Positions 1 through 9,869 of a stretch of 64,000 nt of DNA are shown in pieces (position 1 is the first letter of the stretch; every line of letters starts with the position of its first letter). The stretch is taken from positions 858,501-922,500 of the forward strand of contig BRXU01000011.1 of NCBI GenBank assembly GCA_030267565.1. The letters run 5' to 3'. The notes beneath the pieces are model-generated. The model saw only the letters and a list, made by a program, of their open reading frames with translations. It had not been told where the DNA came from and ran no database searches. The stretch comes from Pleodorina starrii (Eukaryota; Chlorophyta; Chlorophyceae; Chlamydomonadales; Volvocaceae). The position numbers and the translations under genes were made by a program.

Positions 1-59
1 CAATCTTCCTTCCTTCCCTCCTTCCCTCCGCCCCCACCTCTCTCTCCCTCTCTTCCTAC

Positions 60-2587
60 CTGGCTCGTGTGCACCAGTCCGTGGCGGCGGAAGCCCTCCA
101 TCGCCACAAACACGCCGTACGCCTCGATGCGCTTCACGGTGGCGCGATGCACGGAGCCCACCTCCGGAGGCTCATCGGTCTCCGGACCACCTACCGGTAA
201 CGACCGACCCGATGATGAGAAAGGGGCAAAGCAGGGGGACACGATCTGCTGAGCTACTGAGCTCCAAAAAACTCGCTGCCGTTGCTGCAACAGCAGCCCG
301 TCAGCAGCCCACCCACCCTCACGGGCGCCCTAAACAGATCCGCATCTCCCATTTTTCCCATCTCCCATTTCTGGGGCCAGCGTCTCCATGCGCCTGCCTC
401 TACTCCCAAACCTTCCCCCGGCTGCTTCCTCACCTCTCCCGCGCCCGCCCCCGGGCCCACCTCCCCCTCCCTGCTGCTGCTCCGCCCGCATAAGGCCCTC
501 CGGGTCCAGGTCCGCCCCCGTGGCCTGGTCCACCGCCCGCAGGCTGCCGTTGACCCGCATCTCCGCCGGATTGCGCTCGTCGGGGGCCACCTCCGTCACC
601 TTGACCCACACCTGCGCAAGAAAGGCGGCGGTGTGCGGCGGTGTGCGGTGTGCGGCAAAGCAGGAGCAGGAGCAGGGAGCGGCGGCGGTGTGCGGTGTGA
701 GGGAAACGGGCGGGGAGCAGAAAGAGCGCGAAGACCCGTCAGCAGAGGGGTAACCGGGGTGACCCATGGGGCGGGGGTTTCCTTACATTCTTCAAAAAAG
801 GAGGGAAAGCCCGGGGCCGCCCTTCCTTCCTTGCTGCCCCCCGGATGGGGCCGACCGCCATCACCCACCTGCTCCCCCTTCGGAAAGTAAAACTCCAGAG
901 CCTTCACTTTGGCGTCCTCGTCGTCCTCACGGGTGAAGCGCAGCTCGTCGCTGACCTGCGGCGTGGGTTGTGGTGGTTGGTGGTGGTTGGTGGTTGATGG
1001 TTGGTGGCTAAAAAGGAGCGGTAAAAACGGCTCGCGGATCAGGGCGGCCACGTTTGCACTGCGCAGAGTACTATCGTACCCTTGACAAACCCCTTCGTGT
1101 ACCACCATCGGCCCATTCTACTCCGTACAACATGCGCGTGCCGAACTGCGCGCCGTGTCGTACCCTGCCGTACCCTACCTGTGTGTTGTGCACCATGACG
1201 TGGCGGCGGTACCCGGGCAGCGCCACAAAGATCCCAAAGGGCCTTATGGTGTGCACGGTGCCGCGGTGTATGGAGCCCAGTGGCGGCGGAGCGGTGGACA
1301 GAGGGGGCGCCGCGGGGGGAGGCGGACGACCTGCGAGTGTGTGTGAGGCAGGGTGGGCCACAGGGAAGGGCGCTGGGCGGGCGAGAGGACAGCGGTCTTA
1401 GGGTTTGCAGCAGCTGCTTGCAACACGTGTTCGGGGGCACATGGACGCGAGATGACGTGGTGGTAAGCGCGGGCGCAACAGCGGAGCAGCCCCGCTTGTT
1501 TAGGTTCGGGTAGACCCCGAGTTTTACAGAGGGCCCGAATGGATTCCATCTCGCTTGTAATGCTGTCCTAGAGGGCCTAGAGGCTTGTCCGAGAGGTGCC
1601 CGAGAGCCTCCTGGAAAGGTAGACGAGTAGACGAGTAGACGGACCACCCGAGCGCGAGCACTGATGGTGCTCGGCAGGCGCCAGTGCGCCGTTGTGGCGG
1701 TCCTTCATAAAAGATTCATAAAAGGTTAGGTAAGTTACAAACACACACCACGAGGCTGAGGCCCGCATCCCCATCTTTTCTACCCCGGCCTCGCCAAACC
1801 ACCCGGTGAATGTCCTCTCCGAAAATAGAACACACGGGGGGTTTTGCGTACCAGCTTGCAGGGGCGGCGGCGGGGGGTTGCTCCACGCGCCGCCGTTGCC
1901 ATGGCCCGAGGGTCCTTCGCCACCGAAGCCGCCGCCACCGCCACCGCCACGGCCCTGCGCAGGGCTGGGGCTGCGCCAGCGGCGTTGGCGCTGCTGCTCG
2001 CCGGAGCCGCCGCCGGCTGCGGCTGCTGCCGCCGCGGCCGTGTCGGGGCCACGGGCATCGCCGTCGACGCCGCGGCGGGGCGAGCCCCAGCGCTTGCGGC
2101 CACGGTCCCGATCGCGGCTGCGGCTGCGATCTCGGTCCTGAGCCCGGTCGCGGTCCTGAGCCCGGTCGCGGTCCTGAGCCCGGTCGCGGTCCTGAGCCCG
2201 GTCGCGGTCCTGAGCCCGGTCGCGGTCCTGAGCCCGGTCGCGGTCCCTGTCCTTGTCCCGAGCCTCATCGCCCTCTCTACCCCGGCCAGACCCCCGGTCG
2301 TCCCCACGAGGCCGGTCTCTGCCCCGATCCCGGTCCCTCCCGAGGTCCCTGTCGTGGTCTCGATCACGACTCCCGCCATGCCGCCTCTCCCGGCCCGGGC
2401 TGCGGCTGCGACTGCGGCTGTGCCGGTCCCGCCCGCGCGTCCGGCGGTCCTCGCGGTCACGGCTGCGACTGCGACTGCGCGTGCGGTTATCACGACGCTC
2501 TTCTGGTTGCCGCTTGCTGCGGCTGTCATCGGGGTCGCCCCATCGGCCGCGGTCGGCGCTACGGGACCTGCTCCTCGACCTTCCCAT
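60..2587 (-). CDS. RS-domain / S1-domain RNA-binding protein, ZCCHC17 (pNO40)-like, 3' end beyond window
   Basis: Five exons are visible on the minus strand: 2587-1852, 1330-1179, 955-869, 611-434 and 190-60. All have GT-AG borders and compatible phases, and a donor at 59/58 shows the gene continues past the left edge. Residues 1 to about 150 form an Arg/Ser- and Arg/Asp-rich tract typical of splicing-associated RS domains, followed by an Ala/Gly/Pro-rich linker. Exons 2-4 encode an S1 RNA-binding fold (GSIHRGTV, FGIFVALPGYRRH, MVHNTQ, then VWVKV and ATGADLDP). The last part resembles the end of the pNO40 S1 domain. Exon 5 begins a second S1 domain (GSVHRATVKRIEAYGVFVAM, then GLVHTSQ). ZCCHC17 relatives act in the nucleolus or in splicing. 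A DHX8/PRP22-type helicase N-terminus is an alternative that the missing 3' end would settle. The start ATG opens directly into the RS repeats. Confidence 0.82.
2133..2240 (-). repeat. Six 18-bp tandem repeats inside the RS domain
   Basis: Six consecutive, essentially identical 18-bp units in exon 1 of the RS/S1 gene encode the hexapeptide DRDRAQ. The length keeps the reading frame, and copy number is likely to vary between strains. Confidence 0.9.
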
Positions 2588-4794
2588 CGTGCGTCGATAA
2601 TAATTTCAGAAGCGTTTAACCAATAACTGATATGATATAATGACGACAGTGCTGTCTAATAGTACAAGCGAGTTACATGCTCGGCGGTAGATGCATACTC
2701 GGAACAGTACCGTTAATAACGTGTTCTGCAATCAAGCTGCCTCTTGTATGTTGCAGTTGTGTGACATCTTCATATGGAACGTTATATACGGGGAGGTTTC
2801 AGCCAAATTAATTGCCGTTCCGGGAGCAAACCAACATGCCCAAAGCATGGTGGACAGCTGTTGTGTCTAAATATATATACTGGTGACAAGCAGTTCTGGA
2901 AAAGGCAAAACAGAGGAGCTCCTTTTCCATGCTATGCATGGCGTGCGTTGATAGCGTCGGTATGGCTTCCCGCCGACAGCCCACGCAAAGGCGAGCATCA
3001 AGTACATGTCGTTGATCCTTGCATTACAAATCATCTACTTTTGACACAGCAGGTCCAAACATGCTGAGTTGTCGGGCTCCGAAGGCCTTTGTTTCGGTCA
3101 GGGCGCGCACGAATGGGCACGAAATGTTTTGATATGGCCATCAACTCCTTCTTTGCATATCAATTCATTCTTTGCATTTAAATTGCAAAGCTGTGGTGGT
3201 TTGTTCGGAAACCACTAGCGTAGCGGTGCGCCCGCGAATGGCGGTGGTGCTGGCCTGTGTTGGTGGGAACGGCGGTGACCCATACATCCTCGCCATTTGC
3301 TTTGACGGCCCTCGTGAGCTGCAGAGGATCGGCAACAACGATGGGGCTTGAACTCCAGCCTGAGCGCCGAGCGCATCAGGGGCATGCGATGATAGCGGCA
3401 CGCAGTCTACAAACCCCAGGAAACTTATAACTTACGCCTGAAAGACAGTAACAAAAGATGCGAATTCGTTCCGTACTGCCATACGTGGTCCGGTCGGCAT
3501 CAGGAAAGGGCTACACTTATTACTCCGCTGCACCTGCCTTCCTAACGGCCATACGTCATCAGCCAGGCAACTGTCGCTTGTGGCCTGGGTGTCGGGTAGG
3601 GGTCCACACGTGGCGGATGCAAGGAGTGACAGATGGAGGCTCATGACCCGTGGGTCTGTCTGTGTATTGAGTGGAGGGCGCGGCGTGCCGCCTGGCGGGG
3701 CTTTCACGACCGCCTGCTGTCGTGCAATGCCCTTCTCGCCAGCTATCCTATGATGTGCTAGCACTACTGTGCATTCGGGACGGAAGGGGGGTTGACCCGC
3801 AAAGCGTTGCTTGCCATCCAGCGAGCATACAGCGACTTACATGTCATGAACATGAGCAGAAGTCGCCTGCCAACTGTATGAGAATCCGCAGTACCAGTCG
3901 GACGGAGGTCCGCAGCAGGTCGTCTCTCGCGAAGCAAAGACAAACGGCACGACTGTGGCAGTCCTCTCGCGCGGTTCGATCAGTCCCCCCCACAAGACTT
4001 GGTGGACGTGGAGCATGGTTGGGGGGCCGCAGCTCTGAACGCTTTTGCACACGACGTCACCCTTTCCACACCAAACAGACGACCCAGATGACCAGGTAGG
4101 TCGCCGCCAGCGGCGATATCGCACAGCCGCTGGGCGCCTCCGTGGGGGCCAATGCGACGACATACATTCGGCCACTCCAGGGTGGAACGGCAGCTGTCAC
4201 GAATGGCGCCAGGCACCACCGGTCCAGAGTCAAAACAGCACAATCAGACCGGCACACAGGGCCGTTTTGTCAAAGCAAAGCGCCTCTCGGGATGGCCAGA
4301 TTCTTCTTCGTCCGTTCAATCTACAAAAGTACCTCGGTTCATTGAGTCCCTGCGGGGGACTTCCAGCCTCCTACACGGTCCTCTCCAAACTGCTAGTGCA
4401 GCGCAAAACGAAAGCTACCTAATCTGACTCTGATGAATGGCGCCAAAAGCCACCACGACACACGCAAAACAGCCTGCTGGCAAATGCCCGCCACGACACA
4501 CCATCCGCAGCAAATGCCAAATCTCCACCTATGTACAAACAAAAAACGGGAGGCCACGTCCTGCCGCCTTCTCCCTGACCCGTGGGTCTCTACCCATCCT
4601 GCGTCTGTAGGGAGTGAGAGAGACCACTGGCGCCGGGCCTCCCACCCCTAGCCAATCCGTCGGCCAAATCGTGAGGACAAAAAAATCAGCACAGAAGCTT
4701 CCTCATTCACATCCTCCTCCCAGGGCCCACAGGACCCCTCCACTCCTCCGCCAGCAGCAGCAGGAGCAGCAGATAAGGGACGACTTCCTCCTCT
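2588..4794. other. Intergenic region between RS/S1 gene 5' end and AAMP 3' end
   Basis: No gene recognised. The interval must hold the promoter and 5' UTR of the RS/S1 gene (next to 2587) and the AAMP 3' UTR (next to 4795). Composition is less GC-rich than the exons. A short imperfect palindrome centred near 3178 (CTTTGCA...TGCAAAG) is the only local structure noted. Short open frames here have no recognisable product. Confidence 0.6.
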
Positions 4795-7700
4795 TCAGGG
4801 TTTGACCTTGAACACGCGCGCCGTGCCGTCGTCGGCGCCGGTGAGCAGCATCGAGCCGTCGGGGCTGAGGCAAATGTCCTGCACGCCGTCCTCGTGTCCG
4901 CCGTACGTCCGTACACACGACCCGGTACGGAGGTCCCAGCAGCGCGCCGCGCCGTCCAGACAGGCGGTGAACACCAGCGGCTCCGTGGGGTGCCAACACA
5001 TGCGCGAGATCGACTGTACGGCAAGTACACACACACACAAAGGCGAGATACCGGGGGATCATCAGCCTGCCGTCTTCAAGAAAGCAACAAAGGACAAACG
5101 GAGGATTCAAACGGTACCAAGAAGAGCAGAAGTGATGAACAGTTGCCGGCTGGACGGGCGGGCAGACTGAAAATGCAAAGAGATCCCCGCTCCCCGTCCC
5201 GCCACCTTCCCCCCGCACACGAAAGCGCCATCAGTGTAAACGTAGGCCCCTCCTCCTCCTTTTCCGCTGCGATTTTTCCTTTTTGCCCCTACCAGGGCCC
5301 CTCCCAGGCCACCCGGGACTCACCGTGGGGTGATCGCAGCAGCCCCGCTGGCTGAGAGTGCCGCAGTCCCAAATCAGCAGCTTGCCGTCCAGGGACGCCG
5401 AGGCCGCCAGCGGTAGGTGAGCAGACAGACCCACAGCCTCCACAGAGTCCTCGTGGCCTGGAGGGGGAGACGAAAGGGGTGGAGGGGTGAATGATGTGGA
5501 CGGGTGAATAACTGGATGAGTGGAGGGAGAGGCCGGTTGGTAGCATTTTCGGAGCCATGCCGGGACAAGATCATGCATTGGTGGGTCAGGGTCAGGGACG
5601 AGGGCGTGTAATGGGTGCGTGTGGGCCAAGGCGCCTGGCTGTATTTGCGAATGCGTCGAGTAAATATTCCGTGTCTGCTGCTGCTGCTGCAGTGTCGTGG
5701 CTCAGACAAGGCTGAAAGCAGTCGTCAGGCGACACCACGTGCCGCGTCAGAATTTGATGGTACTTAATAATTTCGTCATCACCGCCACGACAGCAGGACA
5801 CCAGCAGCAACAGCAATCAACCATGTCAAAGGGAGCATATTTGGGCTCTGTGGGAATCCCAAACCCAGCAGGTACAGACAGGGGGACCAATATCTCTATC
5901 TTGAAGATAGGGCTGTATGATCCCTAATCCTCCAGGGTCCTAGGGTCCTCCAGGGTCTTAGGGCCCAACCAACCCTGGAGGAGCTACACGAGGCGCCGTC
6001 AACCGCTCAACGGTAGCTGAGTAACGGTAACTGATCGCCGGAGCCGCAACCCTCCATTTTGTGCTCCTAGTCACGACCGCAAAACTGTACACAACCGAGC
6101 AAGCTGCGACTCTGGAAGCCTCCGCGGCGGCCCTCGATTATTTTCCGTTCCCCTCCCCACGCGGTCCTTTCATACGGTGGGCGGCGTGACAGCTCCGACA
6201 CGCTGCCTTACACGAACGACTCCGACACGAGTTCGTTTGGGGCGCCGTCACGCTTGGTGTTCGGCGCAGCCACTGGTCGACTACAAGCACTAAATTGGTA
6301 ACTATCGGAGTCCGTTAGCAGTTCGTTTTCGGGAAGCTTGACAGAGATCCAGTCGATCTTCAGGCTACAACGTCCGCAGGGCCTTTTGTTTGTTTCTTGC
6401 AAATTCACTCTTCAAATTCCCCTCCCCACACACAAAAGGCTGTAAGTTGTGCAGTGCACAAAGCTCGACCCGGCCCCAAAACGAACAAAAGTTTCTCAAC
6501 TATCCTAATGATTCGTGGCTCAGACAAGGCTGAAAGCAGTCGTCAGGCGACACCGCGTGCCGCGTCGGAATTTGATGGTACTTATAGTTTCGTCATCACC
6601 GCCACGAAGAGGTCCGTTACATACCCCATTTCCTACGCCTCCGGCGCGATCAGCTCTACTACCCGGAACGAATGCCGCTGCCCGTTGTTGGTCTTAGGTT
6701 CGATTCTTTCGTCTGAATTACAGCAGGTTCCCAAAACGAATGCCCCCATGGTCTTTACAACATCTGCTACGGCGTCTTCGGCTTGAGACGTGGCTCAGAC
6801 AAGGCTGAAAGCAGTCGTCAGGCGACACCGCGTGCCGCGTCGGAATTTGATGGTACTTATGGTTTCGTCATCACCGCCACGCCTCAAGCCGCTGCGCTAC
6901 TGCCGCACTGTAATGCACTGCTGGTACGTGCGCCTTGCAGACCCACCACCCTTACAACAACAACAAAGAATCACGAGACCCAGCCCAAGTGCCCAACCCA
7001 GCCCAGCCCGTGTACCCACCCACCTAGCAGTCGGCCTCCCACTCGTCCGGTGGCGATGTTGGAAATGCACACGGTGCCGTCCTCCCCGCCCGTAATGGCC
7101 GCGCCGCCTCCGTCGCGGTGAAGGCCCAGACACGTGATGCCACTCTCATGGAACGGATGGCCCTGACGACACAACGGAAAAGGACAGATGGACGGACGAA
7201 CGAGTTCAGCCAAAAAGGTTGGTTTAAAAAGCTTTCAACCATGTAAGTTTTCAACCACGCAAGGAATCACGGTGCATGTACATGTCGACGTCAAAGAGGG
7301 TAAAAGCATGCGACAGGAGTGCGATATGCGCATGCACGGCCACAAGAATGACCAAGGGAGATCACAGCGGCCGGGCCCTGGCCGTCGAGCCCTCGCCCAC
7401 CCTCCCTGAACAACGCACAGACGCACAGACGTAAGAAGCACCTACCTGTATCGTGAGGGAGCACTCTCCGGTCTTGGGGTTCCACACTCTCAAGCTGGCA
7501 TCGCCCTCGCCGCCCACACTGACCACCGACTTGCCATCCGGCGTGAAACAGCCCGCGCTCACCGCCCCACAGTGTCCGCTGAAAACCTGCACGCATCAAA
7601 GCGGGAATATTTACGTCAGATAAAAGTTTTATTTATTTGATCATTCTGCCAGTGGCATGCGTCATTCCCGTTCCCAATGGGGTTGACCCGTTGCCCGCTG

Positions 7701-9415
7701 CTGGGCTCTTGCCCTTGGCAGCTGTTCCGCACGCCCGAGGGCCCCATTCCTCTCTCCACCCGTTCCAACCTCCAAGAGTCTCATCACCTCGCAATTCCTC
7801 CAGCTCCTCTTCCTTTCCCCGCCAGCAGAGGAAAACTCCCCGCCCTCTTCTGAACGAGCGCGAGCTCCCCTCCCCCCTCGCGCAAACCTCCCCAGCCCCG
7901 CCCCGACCCCCAGACACAAGCACACGCACACGTACCTGCATGACCGCCCCAGAGGTTGCGTTCCACATGTAGACCATGAAGTCGTCCGTACCCGCCACCA
8001 CAACGTCGCCCCGGGGGTGCCACGTCACCCACTGCAGAGCACCGCCGCTGCCCTCCAGGTTATGAACCAACTGCCCGTCAGCGACCCGCCAGACCTTGCA
8101 CACACCTGCACACATACATACACACATAGACACACACACATAGACACACACGCGTGCGTGATCAGGCACAGGCGGCGAGAAACATGCGGAAAATAGTGTG
8201 ATCCGGGTTACTCGCGGTAAACGAAAGAGAATGGGTGAGGCGAGAGGTGCTGGTGGCATTGAACGGCTGCGGTTGCATTCGCCACGCACCCGCCCACCCC
8301 TCCTCCCCAATTCATTGGACAAGCGACTCAAAACCAAACCGTGAGATAGACCGGTAGACCGACCATCAAGGCATCCAGCCTCTCCGCCCCTAGACCCCCA
8401 ATCGCCCTTTCCCCACCGCCTCACCGTCCATTCCCGCCGTGGCTAGCAGCGAGCCCGAGCCGCTGAAGGCCAGTGACGCCACCGTATCCGTGTGGCCCGG
8501 AAGCTCGAAGGTACCCAGGCTGCCGGCGCTCTCCTCAAAGGCGTCCTGACCCACCCGCCACATGTAGGCGAGGTCGTCGCAGCCACCGGTGGCCACCACA
8601 TCGGGCAAAGCGGGATTCCAAGCCACTGACATGACGGCATCTGTCGGACGAATCGATGGAGAAAGACAACCCAGATTGGCAGACATGCGGAGACGAAGAA
8701 TGCGCAGAAGAAGGTACCCGCACTAGAACGTGGTTGGGCTGATGGGTTGGACAAGCCCTACGCTAGCAGCGAGGAGAATACTAAGCGGTAGGGCTAGGGA
8801 GGGAAGGAAGGGCAAGTGTTGCGCTCGAGCACAGGCAATTTATCCGCCGCAACAGCCTCGCAACGCTGCGGGAAAGCGGTCTGGCGAGTTCCCGCGGAAC
8901 GCAGAGGCACGCACAGTGTATCAGCGAGAAAAGTCAAGACACAATCCGAAGTGCTCGCGCATCCGGTGACGTGGAGGGGCTCTTGCACACCTTGGTGGCC
9001 ATCGAAACAATGGAACGAGTCATCCTCCAAAACCGTGTGCACGCGGCCGTCATCCTCCGCGTCGCCATCGCCGTCCTCACCGTCGTCCTCGCTTCCATAC
9101 TCCAGGTCTGCGTGTGTGCGGCAAGACGTCATAGTCAGTCGCCCTGTCCACGATGCTCGCCATCGCTCGCCGCCACCACCGCCGCCACCGGTCAGCGGCG
9201 ATGAGGCATCTCAGTGGCATTCAGCAGCCCATGCGCACGACATCCATCTTTTCAAACTTAATTGAGCATGGCGGCGATGGAATCCTTGTATACGCGGCGG
9301 CGCACAGAAAACCCCCACCTTCGCCTTCAAGGTCATCCACGACGTCTCCCTCTATAAGCTCAACATCTTCGTCCTCGTCGGCCGCTTGCGCAGCCTCAAA
9401 GCGCCCGCGAGCCAT
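4795..9415 (-). CDS. AAMP: AAMP/Sqt1-like WD40 ribosome-assembly chaperone
   Basis: Eight exons: 9415-9319, 9107-8991, 8640-8425, 8105-7936, 7586-7446, 7162-7024, 5457-5324 and 5013-4795. They give 410 residues with matching phases throughout. An acidic N-terminus (DEDEDVELIEGD, then EDDGEDGDGDAEDD) precedes WD40 repeats. Recognisable pieces are DAVMSVAWNP, GGCDDLAYMWRV, LQWVTWHPRGDVVVAGT, SVEAVGLSAHLPLAASASLD and the terminal GADDGTARVFKVKP. Order, spacing and acidic leader fit the AAMP/Sqt1 family. In yeast, Sqt1 is a dedicated chaperone of ribosomal protein uL16 (Rpl10). A ribosome-assembly role here is inferred from that family. Intron 6 (7023-5458) is unusually long at 1,566 bp and carries three snoRNA copies in the same orientation. 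Confidence 0.9.
5695..5790 (-). ncRNA. Intronic box C/D snoRNA, copy A
   Basis: Lies in AAMP intron 6, in the host's sense. Reading the minus strand, a terminal stem arm TCGTGGC is followed by box C (GTGATGA) and, near the 3' end, box D (CTGA) and the complementary arm GCCACGA. An internal CTGA could be box D'. The stretch just 5' of box D, TTTCAGCCTTG, is complementary to conserved small-subunit rRNA. This copy differs from B and C at a handful of positions, including one in the putative D' guide. Confidence 0.8.
6513..6607 (-). ncRNA. Intronic box C/D snoRNA, copy B
   Basis: Second copy in AAMP intron 6. Box C, internal CTGA, the antisense stretch TTTCAGCCTTG and box D are the same as in copy A, enclosed by an 8-bp terminal inverted repeat (TTCGTGGC/GCCACGAA). 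Sequence outside the stem is unrelated to that around copies A and C, so similarity is confined to the RNA itself. Confidence 0.82.
6781..6888 (-). ncRNA. Intronic box C/D snoRNA, copy C with extended terminal stem
   Basis: Third copy in AAMP intron 6. The core is nearly identical to copy B. The flanks extend the terminal stem to 14 pairs (6781-6794 with 6876-6888 plus one adjoining base), interrupted only by one G-U pair in the transcript. Such a stem would bring boxes C and D together for snoRNP assembly without a special host structure. Confidence 0.82.
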
Positions 9416-9869
9416 GGCGGCTGTCTCGCAACCAGTAACAAGGGTAGACGAGTCAGGCACGTCAAGGTTAAGGATATAGGCCTTCAGAGTATATTCTTAC
9501 GAGTACAATGTGGTCTCCACGCCAAAATAGGAAATTTATAGTGCGAAACACACCCATGCACGTTTTCTCGGCCTTGCCGTGTCGTCGACGACGTACTTCA
9601 TGCAAACCGTCCCCTCCCGCAGCATGGCTTGCCCCAGCGGGACTTCAGCATGACACAGTAAAGCTGTAGGAACAACTAGACATATGTTGCTGTAACGCCT
9701 GCAGACTTTCGGCGCCTGCATACTTCCGGCTGCGTGAAGCGAGGCAACTGGGGCCACAGTGGCGTTGCGCAACGAGACGATTGGGCCCGTAGGGGGGCGT
9801 CGAAACGTTATATCTCTGTCCCTTGTGAAGTGACTTTGTCTTTGAACAAGAAAGTTACCTAACGTGGAA
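9416..9869. promoter_or_regulatory. Divergent promoter interval between AAMP and TOM1-like gene
   Basis: The two start codons (9415 minus, 9870 plus) are separated by 454 bp, which must hold both 5' UTRs and both promoters. No TATA box or named element could be assigned. The bidirectional role is inferred from geometry only. Confidence 0.5.

Noticed and set aside
1796..2626. Plus-strand frames opposite the RS domain
   Set aside because: They are antisense shadows of the RS repeats (PEPGRG-type) without splice support or family similarity.
6690..6710. tRNA T-loop-like GGTTCGATTC in AAMP intron 6
   Set aside because: No acceptor stem, anticodon arm or D-arm could be drawn around it.
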